From contig JAAXIF010000098.1 of assembly GCA_012270485.1 (NCBI GenBank), forward strand, positions 78,809 through 142,808: DNA of 64,000 nt, given 5' to 3'. The DNA comes from Sphingobacteriales bacterium. GTDB taxonomy: Bacteria; Bacteroidota; Bacteroidia; Chitinophagales; Chitinophagaceae. The notes under the pieces are model-generated. The model saw nothing but the letters and a program-made list of their open reading frames with translations. It ran no database searches and was not told where the DNA came from. Of this stretch, positions 54,180-63,000 are shown piece after piece. How positions within the stretch are numbered: the stretch's first letter is position 1; the number at the start of each line of letters is the position of its first letter. Made by a program: the position numbers and the translations under genes.

Positions 54180-57100
54180 TTAGAAGCCAATATTCAAACC
54201 TACGGTTAAGGTTCTTTGGTTGGCAACTGTGTTTCTGTCTACACCAAAGTTGGTAGTACCATTACCATTGGATGAAACCTCAGGATCTGGACCAGGATAT
54301 TTGGTCAGGATCAACAGGTTATTTCCATTAACATAGAAACGAGCACTTGTGATCTTGATCTTTTCCAATAATGACTTTGGAAGATTATAGCCAACTGTTA
54401 ATGTTCTCAGCTTAACGAAATCACCTCTGAATACATTGATATCAAGCGGGAAAGAAGAACCATTCGATACGTTATCGCCAAATACGGGTTTTGGTATCGC
54501 TGTTACATCTCCTGCTTTTTGCCATCTATTCAAAATGGCTACTTCATTGTTCCAGAAACGCTGATCTCTCAAACCGGCTTGTGAACCGAAATAAATCCAG
54601 TTACCAAACTGATAAGTCAACAATGCAGTTAATTCAAATCCTTTGAAGCGGAAAGTATTTTCCCAACCACCAAAAATCTTAGCATGTGTATTCTTGTAAA
54701 CCACCGCATCTGCGTTACTTACTGTAGGAGCAGTTGTTCCATCTGCATACATGAAACGTGCTTGTCCGGCAGGAGCCACATGCTGGAAGAATACTTCACG
54801 ACCTTGAGCGTTGATAAAGATTCTGCGACCGGTTGCAGGATCTACTCCTTTTGTACGGGTAACAAAAATCATAGAGATGGGCTGACCCGGTACAGTAATG
54901 TTAGGATTTTCCAATCCACCGGTAGAACCGATGATACTGTTAATACCAGGAGCCAATGAATTTACTTTGTTATCATTGGTAGAGAGGTTGAAAGAAGTAT
55001 TCCAGCTGAAATCCTTCTTCTGTACTGCTGAGAAATTTACAGCAAATTCTAAACCTCTGTTGTACATACTACCAATGTTCTGAGGAATGGTAGAAGGCAA
55101 ACCAGCTGATGGAGGTTGTGGTACGAACAACAACAATCCATCGTTATCGCTATTATAGTAACCAATTTCGAAGGTCATTCGATCTTTCAGAATACCAAAA
55201 TTGATACCTACATCGGTTTTTTTACTGGTTTCCCATGTTAAGTTAGGGTTACCTGCCTGACTATAAGCTACTGTACCATTTCCGCCATACAGTCCGGAAG
55301 CGAACTGAGACAGAGAAGCAAAGTTTCCAAGACCACCGATATTACCTACTTTACCATAACTGGCTCTCACTTTAAAGCTACTGAAAATACGATCTAGTTT
55401 AGCGGAAGTCCAAAACTTCTCGTTCATCACTTCCCAACCAGCAGATATGCCCCAGAATGTACCATACTTAGAGTTAGCGCCTAATTGAGAAGCACCATCT
55501 CTGCGGAGGTTAGCGGTTAAATAGTATTTACGATCGAAATTATATTGAACACGACCAAACTCAGAATAGAGATAGTTTTCACCGATACCCAACCCGGCAG
55601 CATTTGGCGTAGTCCATCCACCCTGAATGTTAGTGAAAGCTGGGTCATTTACTGTAATACGGTTCAAACCAAAACTGTTACCATCAGACTTTTGATGCTC
55701 AATACCAGCCAATGCACTTACATTGTGTTTTTCACCAAAAGTTTTATCAAATTGTAAAGTGGTAGTCCAAACCCATCTTTTATTCTTGCTAAACGTTGCA
55801 GTAACGGAACCGTTTGACGCAAACCCTTCCCCAGAAATCGGGTGGAAATAAGAGTCATTATCTGTAAGTACATAGTCAATGCCGTAGTTTGTCCTTGCCG
55901 TTAACCAACTGAAGGGTTTAACTTGAGCGTATACATTGCTGATAACATGTTCAATGTAGTTGTTGTTTCTATTCAGATCCAATTGAATAACGGGGTTGTT
56001 AAATCCAACCTGACCAACTCTGTTACCCATTACTCCAATTAAAGCTCCATTGTAATTGTAGGTACCATCATTGTTATAAGGAGAGATATTTGGTGCAGTA
56101 ACTTGTACTACACGACCCAAACCTGCAGTTGCAAATGCATCACCCAATGAACCAGAACTAACTGCAGCCAGATTTTTTTCACTTGAATATTGAATCTTTC
56201 CTCCAATATTTACTGCTTTACCTACTTTATGATCAACATTCATGGTCAATGACAAACGCTGATAATCGTTTCTTTTAAGAATACCTTCCTGATTAGTATA
56301 TCCTGCAGAAAAATAATAGTTGGTAGACTCATTGGCACCTGAAATACTGATCGTATTACTATGCTGTACACCAGTGCGGTACACATAGTCATACCAACGA
56401 GTGTTGATAGGTTGTCCATCAGGCCCATTTGTTAAAGCAAATGCGTTCGTAGCGGCATTGAATGTACCTGCATTACGTAAAGCTTCATTTTTAAAATCAG
56501 TGTATTGGAATGCATCTAACAACGTTGGTAAACGCTGAACCTGACTAAATCCAACCCAGCTATCTAAAGTAACTTTAGAACGACCGGATTTACCTTTTTT
56601 AGTGGTGATAAACAATACACCATTTGCAGCACGGCTACCATAGATAGCAGTTGCAGCCGCATCTTTCGCAACGTCTACACTTTCAATATCATTCGGATTA
56701 ATGCTTGCCAGAATATTGCCAGCTGCACCACCAACGCCGCTAAAATCACCGGTAAACATTGGAACTCCATCCAGTACGATTAATGGATAAGATGATAAGG
56801 AAATAGAGTTGGTACCGCGAATACGAATAACCGGTGGTGCATTCAATACACCATTCGGAATATTCACCTGTACACCGGCAGCACGACCACCCAATGCCTG
56901 ATCAAAACTTTGGGTTGGCTTGTTGGCCAATGCTTCCCCTTTTACACTGGCAATACTACCAGTGATCTCCTTTTTCTTTTGTGTACCATAACCTACTACC
57001 ACCACTTCAGACAATGACTTGTCTTCTTCAGTCATACTGACAGTTATGGAATTCTTGTCAGAGATGCTGGCGTCTAGAATGTTAAAGCCAACATAAGTGA

Positions 57101-57320
57101 AACGAAGGGAACGGACATTTGCTCCTACCTGAATGGTAAAATTGCCCGCATTGTCTGAAACTGTTCTCCTGTCTGAGCCAGCAGAAACGGTCACACCGGT
57201 AAGTGGTGTCCCTTTTGAGTCCGTTACCTTTCCTGTGAGGGTACGGCTCGTTTGTGCCTGAAGTTGTGTCATTAATAGCACAACACTGGCAACAAGTGCC
57301 AATAATTTTCTCATGCGCAT
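54180..57320 (-). CDS. SusC/RagA-family TonB-dependent transporter (pair 3)
   Basis: 1,046 residues, MRMRKLLALVASVVLLMTQL as the signal; translation may start at the second Met. Carboxypeptidase-like domain (LTGKVTDSKGTPLTGVTVSA), TonB-box-like SEVVVVGYGTQKKKEITGSI, plug with VLDGVPMF and VDVAKDAAATAIYGSRAANG, and a barrel ending LTVGLNIGF. Partner of susD3, and the most upstream of the three pairs in the minus-strand direction. Confidence 0.94.
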   Translation of the reverse strand: MRMRKLLALVASVVLLMTQLQAQTSRTLTGKVTDSKGTPLTGVTVSAGSDRRTVSDNAGNFTIQVGANVRSLRFTYVGFNILDASISDKNSITVSMTEEDKSLSEVVVVGYGTQKKKEITGSIASVKGEALANKPTQSFDQALGGRAAGVQVNIPNGVLNAPPVIRIRGTNSISLSSYPLIVLDGVPMFTGDFSGVGGAAGNILASINPNDIESVDVAKDAAATAIYGSRAANGVLFITTKKGKSGRSKVTLDSWVGFSQVQRLPTLLDAFQYTDFKNEALRNAGTFNAATNAFALTNGPDGQPINTRWYDYVYRTGVQHSNTISISGANESTNYYFSAGYTNQEGILKRNDYQRLSLTMNVDHKVGKAVNIGGKIQYSSEKNLAAVSSGSLGDAFATAGLGRVVQVTAPNISPYNNDGTYNYNGALIGVMGNRVGQVGFNNPVIQLDLNRNNNYIEHVISNVYAQVKPFSWLTARTNYGIDYVLTDNDSYFHPISGEGFASNGSVTATFSKNKRWVWTTTLQFDKTFGEKHNVSALAGIEHQKSDGNSFGLNRITVNDPAFTNIQGGWTTPNAAGLGIGENYLYSEFGRVQYNFDRKYYLTANLRRDGASQLGANSKYGTFWGISAGWEVMNEKFWTSAKLDRIFSSFKVRASYGKVGNIGGLGNFASLSQFASGLYGGNGTVAYSQAGNPNLTWETSKKTDVGINFGILKDRMTFEIGYYNSDNDGLLLFVPQPPSAGLPSTIPQNIGSMYNRGLEFAVNFSAVQKKDFSWNTSFNLSTNDNKVNSLAPGINSIIGSTGGLENPNITVPGQPISMIFVTRTKGVDPATGRRIFINAQGREVFFQHVAPAGQARFMYADGTTAPTVSNADAVVYKNTHAKIFGGWENTFRFKGFELTALLTYQFGNWIYFGSQAGLRDQRFWNNEVAILNRWQKAGDVTAIPKPVFGDNVSNGSSFPLDINVFRGDFVKLRTLTVGYNLPKSLLEKIKITSARFYVNGNNLLILTKYPGPDPEVSSNGNGTTNFGVDRNTVANQRTLTVGLNIGF

Positions 57321-57514
57321 CTTAGTTTAAGGTTTATAGAAGTGTTAAATCTAGACAGTACGAGGCTAAAAAACGCTGTTTGGGAGAGGAAAAAGAGGGT
57401 TAGATAAACATATTTTTTTTATTTATCTATGTAAAAAGGTGATAAACATTAAAAATATTCTTGAGACTTTAGAAATTCATTCGCGAATTTCTAAAGCCGC
57501 TTTAAACAAGTTTT

Positions 57515-59842
57515 CTATTTTTTAGTCTTTTTCCGTAAATGTAAAATCAAAACCGGTAGAAGTATCAAATTCGTGAGTGTTCCTGTAATCAATGTTAAAG
57601 ATGTAAGCCATCCCAATGCTTTAGTACCACCAAAGTCACTTATACAAAAAATTATAAAACCGGCAATCAACACCAATGATGTGTAAATGATACTAATGCC
57701 TGTATGTTGTATTGTTTGCACCAGTGTTTGCGGCACTTGATAATTATAATGGGGTAACTCCTGTTTATAGTTAATGAGAAAACGAATGGTGACATCAATC
57801 GCAATACCAAGTGCTACGCTAAAAACTAGAACCGTAGAGGGCTTCAGCGCTATTCCTACCCAACCCATGACCCCAGCTGTGATCAAAAGAGGAATTAGAT
57901 TGGGGATAAGAGAACAAAATAGTATTCTGATCGAACGAAACAAATACAGCATACAAATTGTGATTAATAAAAATGCCCAGAAAATACTTTCTTTCAACCC
58001 CTTGATGATAAAACTCGACCCTTCCAAAAAAGTAATGCTACTACCCGTAAAACTGATATGGTACGAAGCAGTATCAAATATTTCTTTGGCTTTCTTTTCA
58101 TAATCTGCAATCAGCAGTGGTAGTTTTACACTACCTACATCTTTCATATTTACAGTGATACGAGCTACTTGTTTACTACTATCCATAAAATTGCTGATGA
58201 TTTTTGATACACCCGTCTCTGCTGTCTTTCCACTATCACCAGATTGTCGCAAGTACGGACCCATAAATGCAAGATCTCCTTCGTACGGAATAGCATAACT
58301 CAAAATATCTCCATCATAATATGCCTGTTTTGCAAATTTTAATCCTTCTGCGAAAGACAATGGTCTTGCAGCTTCAGGGGTAGCACCAATATACGCAGAT
58401 AGTTCATCGATCTTTGAAATGGGTTGGGTGGTTCTGAGTAGCCCGTTTTTCTTTTTTGTATCAATCAAAATCTCCAATGGCATTACACCACCAAAATTTT
58501 GTTCAAACCATTTCAGATCGGTATATATTTTATCTTGTTTGGGAAGATCGTCTACAATAAACCCTTCGCTTTTTAATCTAAATAATCCCGCAATTGCTAC
58601 AACGCTGATTACAATGGTTACACCGTATACCCAACGTGCATGCTGAAAGGTCCATCTTTCAATTCTTACCAGTAATTTTTCTAAAAATTTATTGTCCAGG
58701 TAACGTACATGTTTGGGCTGCGGAGGTTTGATATAACTAAGAACAACGGGTATAAAAATCAATGAAATCAGAAATAATGCCATGATATTAATTCCGGCGA
58801 CCGCTCCAAATTCTTGTAGCAATGCACTTTTTGTTAATGCAAATACAGCAAAACCGATGGCAGCAGCAATGTTACAGAACAAGGTTACAATCCCCATTCT
58901 TCCTACCATGGTAACCAATGCTTTTTCTTTATCACCGGTATCCCGGTAAGCAGTATGATATTTATTGAGGAAATAAATACAATTCGGAATACCAATGACT
59001 ACAATCAAAGGTGGTATTAGGGCAGTTAGCAATGTAATCTTATAACCCAATAGAACAATGGTTCCTAAACTCCATACTACACCAATTCCCACCACAATCA
59101 AACTCATGAACATGGCACTAAATGACCGAAAGAAAATAAGCAATGTAATGGCAGACAATAATAAGGATCCAATCAAAAACCAATTCATTTCATCTTTAAT
59201 CCTATTACCAATCGTTGTTCTAATGTATGGGAGTCCACTTATGTGTAACGTTGATCCTGTCTTATCCTCAAATAATTTTAATTGTGCTATTATATCATTG
59301 ATCAATCTGGTTCTGCTCTTACTATTGATTGTATCTCCATTCACAGAAATTCCCATTAAATAGGAATGAGAAGAATCACTATATAACAATGTTTTGTAAA
59401 AGGGAAGATTTTCAAAGATCATTCGGTTACTATCTAGTACAGCCTGATCAGTATAAGGTGTATTGAAAATTTTCTCGGGAACCAGTTTTGCATTTTCACG
59501 ATCGTTTCTCAGACTCACTGCATCAGGAATACTGAGGATACCTGTTACGCCTTTTATCTTTTTTATTTCCTGATGAAGTTGTGCTACTTCATTGAAATAT
59601 GTGGTTTGGTAAAAGGAGTCAGTGTCAAATCCAACTACCATCATATTTCCATCGCCACCAAACTTCTTGAGGAAAGATTGATAATCCTGGTACTTAGGAT
59701 TATCGGTTGGTATTGCTCGCGTAAACTCATAACTCAATTTTACTTGTGTAGCATAATAAGTCATGATTCCTGTAAAAAGGATTAACAATAACAGCAATGA
59801 AAATCTATACTTTAAAATAAATTGACCAAGTCTATACCACAT
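57515..59842 (-). CDS. RND/MMPL-family membrane exporter
   Basis: 775 residues with about twelve membrane helices in two halves (the first helix is followed by a large periplasmic loop from residue 35 to 215). The two repeats each have a large extracytoplasmic domain, as in HAE3/MMPL-type hydrophobe exporters. Blocks such as LLTALIPPLIVVIGIPNCIY and VFSVALGIAIDVTIRFLINY fit. It lacks the neighbouring MFP and TolC-type genes of tripartite pumps, so a single-component lipid or hopanoid-like exporter is the best inference. Divergent from the giant modular gene. Confidence 0.85.
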   Translation of the reverse strand: MWYRLGQFILKYRFSLLLLLILFTGIMTYYATQVKLSYEFTRAIPTDNPKYQDYQSFLKKFGGDGNMMVVGFDTDSFYQTTYFNEVAQLHQEIKKIKGVTGILSIPDAVSLRNDRENAKLVPEKIFNTPYTDQAVLDSNRMIFENLPFYKTLLYSDSSHSYLMGISVNGDTINSKSRTRLINDIIAQLKLFEDKTGSTLHISGLPYIRTTIGNRIKDEMNWFLIGSLLLSAITLLIFFRSFSAMFMSLIVVGIGVVWSLGTIVLLGYKITLLTALIPPLIVVIGIPNCIYFLNKYHTAYRDTGDKEKALVTMVGRMGIVTLFCNIAAAIGFAVFALTKSALLQEFGAVAGINIMALFLISLIFIPVVLSYIKPPQPKHVRYLDNKFLEKLLVRIERWTFQHARWVYGVTIVISVVAIAGLFRLKSEGFIVDDLPKQDKIYTDLKWFEQNFGGVMPLEILIDTKKKNGLLRTTQPISKIDELSAYIGATPEAARPLSFAEGLKFAKQAYYDGDILSYAIPYEGDLAFMGPYLRQSGDSGKTAETGVSKIISNFMDSSKQVARITVNMKDVGSVKLPLLIADYEKKAKEIFDTASYHISFTGSSITFLEGSSFIIKGLKESIFWAFLLITICMLYLFRSIRILFCSLIPNLIPLLITAGVMGWVGIALKPSTVLVFSVALGIAIDVTIRFLINYKQELPHYNYQVPQTLVQTIQHTGISIIYTSLVLIAGFIIFCISDFGGTKALGWLTSLTLITGTLTNLILLPVLILHLRKKTKK

Positions 59843-60000
59843 TTTCGTAAATAGTCTTTTTCTTAATATATAAACAATAGAGTGAGTGTAATTAATCTTG
59901 TAGTTGTATTCCTACAAAGAAAAGAAGATTCTGTCATATAGAAATAACATGGCTTAGCGGTCTTAGTTGTGTAGATTGCATAGACCTATGAAAGCTGTTT

Positions 60001-60033
60001 CAGAAAATCGGAATTCTTTCCGCCCGATTTCTG
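60001..60033 (+). promoter_or_regulatory. hairpin in the leader of the giant gene
   Basis: CAGAAAATCGG pairs with CCGATTTCTG (one bulged A). It ends 24 bp before the ATG. It may affect translation or be a coincidental fold. Confidence 0.3.
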
Positions 60034-60057
60034 ATTAACATCTTATATCCAATATCC

Positions 60058-63000
60058 ATGACTCTCCAAAAGTACACATATCGTGTTGTGCTCTTGCTTT
60101 GTTGTCTATATACCTCTTCTTTGGTAAAAGGACAAGGCACTTGTTCAAACGGTGCTTTAGCACCCGTTTTTTCACAGGCATTTGGACAAGGTGCTAGTTC
60201 TTCTTCCAAAACAACAGTACCCTCAGGTTTCATTACCAACTACTCATTCCAAAGCAGTGGTGCATTGGATGATGGTAGGTATATTGTAACGCCCCGTGTT
60301 CAGAACTCCGGTCGAAACGACTGGGCTGTAGGTGCAGACCATACCGGCAATTCAAATGGTAATATGTTTCTTGTAAATGCCGGAACCGGTGGTTCTGTTT
60401 TTTTTACACAACAGGTCGATAATCTTTGTCCGGGTTCTACTTATAATTTTTCTGCATGGCTTGCCAATGTGAATACCACTAGTAATACCCTACCTATTTG
60501 CGGAACTGGTTATGTGTATCCCAATGTTACATTCAACATTAAGAATACATCAGGCACTGTATTAGCTACTTATAATACAGGAAATCTTCCACTTACCGTC
60601 AATCGTTCAGTAGCTCCTAATTGGCAGCAATATGGTTTTAGCTTTGCCCTTCCTTCAGGTACTACTTCATTGATACTTGAAATGGTAGATGCGTATGGTG
60701 GTCAGCCTCAATGTGGCAATGATCTCGCAATTGATGATATTCTTTTTACTGCTTGTACACCTACTGTTGCTATTTATTTTAGTAATGGAACCACTGTTTG
60801 CGCAGGAACAAGTACAACTATTAATGCTGCGATTACTAATAACCCTTTCACATCACCTGCCTATCAATGGCAGAAGAGTACAGATGGGGGTACCACTTGG
60901 TCAAACATCGGAACTGCGAGCACATCTAGCAGCTATACAATCAATAATCTTACTAACACTGATGGGGCTTCGTATCGTGTAATAGTGGGCCCAGATGTAG
61001 CCAGCTTATCTTCCAGTACTTGTATCACTGCATCAGCAGCAGTATCACTTACTGTTGCATCGGTTAAACTGAATGACGATGTCATTGAATGTAACAATGG
61101 TATTACCAGTTATTCTTCATCCGACCAATATTATAAAGTCACTTATAGCAATAACAATGTAGGCAACAGTTATCTCTGGTCAGTATCAAGTTCTGGTTCA
61201 TGGAGTTTCCAAGGTGCGCATAACCCCTCTTCACAATATCCCCGTTTTCAGTTCAACAGTTCTGCAGCTTACACTGTTAGCGTTCGGTTTACTACCAATG
61301 GTGTAAGCTGTAGTGATACACAGGTCGTATTTAAAAATGCAATAGCGACTGCCAGTATTCTCAATTCAAAAGACACCTCTATTTGTTATAATACAAACTC
61401 TGTAACACTGTCGGGCAGTGTTTCCTATGTTACCAATAACTATTCTTGGAGCACTTCCGGTACAGGTAGCTTTTCCAATACCAACTCACTGAATCCAACT
61501 TATACCCCCAGTCTTGCAGACAAGTTAAGTGGTTTGGTAAAACTGTACTTCACAGGAACATCTACTTATAATGCCAACGGCAACTGCGGAAGCAATACGA
61601 GTAAGGATTCTATGATACTTAGAATTTATCCGAATAATACCGGCACCAACACAACTTCAGCGATATGTTCCAATCAATTATTGACATATTCACCGTCCTC
61701 TACACAACCGGGTAGTACATTTTTATGGATCTCCGCTTTCACAAGTGGTTCAGGCAGTGGCAATACAGCCAGTGGTTCTGGAAATATAAGCAATCTGTTA
61801 GTGAATGCATCCTCTACTACAGCAGCTGTGGTAACTTATACCATCACTCCTTATTATGGAGGTTGTGCAGGAGAGCCTTATACACTTACGGTTACTGTGA
61901 ATCCTAATCCAACGCTTACCATTACCAACACAACAACAGAAATTTGCTCGGGTGTTGCTACCAATATTCAGCTAAGCAGTTCTTTAACAGGTTCTTTATT
62001 TTCCTGGACTTCTTCCATTGTTTCGGGTACTGCAAGTGGTCATTCATCAAATGCTACTGCTTCATCTGTGAATACCATCACAGACATTATTACGAATACA
62101 TCTACCTCTAATGCAATTATTCGTTACCGGATCACAACCGTTTCTCCAAGTGGTTGTACCAGAATTGATTCAACTGATATTACTATCAAACCAAATCCAA
62201 CAACTGGTGCTGCCGGTACCGATCAGCAATTATGTAATCTTTCATCCACACAGCTTAATGCCAATACTCCAGTTGTTGGCAACGGAACCTGGACAATGGC
62301 TTCGGGCCCTTCCACCGTAACATTCAGTAACGCTTCACTTGCCACTAGTACTGTTAGTGGAATGGTTCCAGGAACTTATGTATTTGTTTGGAGTATCTCA
62401 AATAGCCCTTGCGCTGTTTCAAGAGATAGTGTAAATGTGATCATCAGCCCGAAAACAGTGGCGGGAACATTGTCCAACAATATGAATGTTTGTTTTGGCA
62501 GTAATTCAGGTACACTTACACTCGCAGGTTATACAGGCAATATTATTCGCTGGGAGTTTTCAACCAATGGCGGTGCAAACTGGACATCGCTTACCAATAC
62601 AAGTAATACGCATTCATTTAATAATCTTACAGCATCAACTATTTTCAGAGCTGTTGTTCAAAGTGGCAGTTGTAGCAGCCAGTTTTCAAATACTGTAACG
62701 GTTACTGTTGATCCTCTGACTGTTCCCGGAACATTAAGTGGAACCACAACTGTTTGTTCTGGCAGTAATTCAGGTGTTCTCACACTTAGTGGATATACCG
62801 GAAATATCATTCGTTGGGAAGCTTCTACAGATGGCGGTCTCACTTGGCCTACAAGCTATGCTGTAAATACCAATACTTATACTTTCAGTAATCTTACCCA
62901 AACAACCACATTTAGAGCGGTTGTGCAAAGTGGTAGCTGTTCTATAGAATATAGTAATGCGATTACTGTTACTGTTTCACCACTTACTGTTCCCGGCACA

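Noticed and set aside
42902..57320. Recent triplication of a single SusC/SusD pair
   Set aside because: Signal peptides, SusD sequences and barrel sequences differ strongly; only family motifs are shared.
47371..57514. Consensus promoters upstream of the three susC genes
   Set aside because: I looked for TTTG-N19-21-TAnnTTTG on the minus strand before each susC and found only partial -7 boxes, so no promoter is called.
60000..60239. 79-codon minus-strand frame with several Cys and Pro residues
   Set aside because: It is the antisense of the leader and signal-peptide region of the giant plus-strand gene, whose open frame, signal peptide and repeats are far more convincing.
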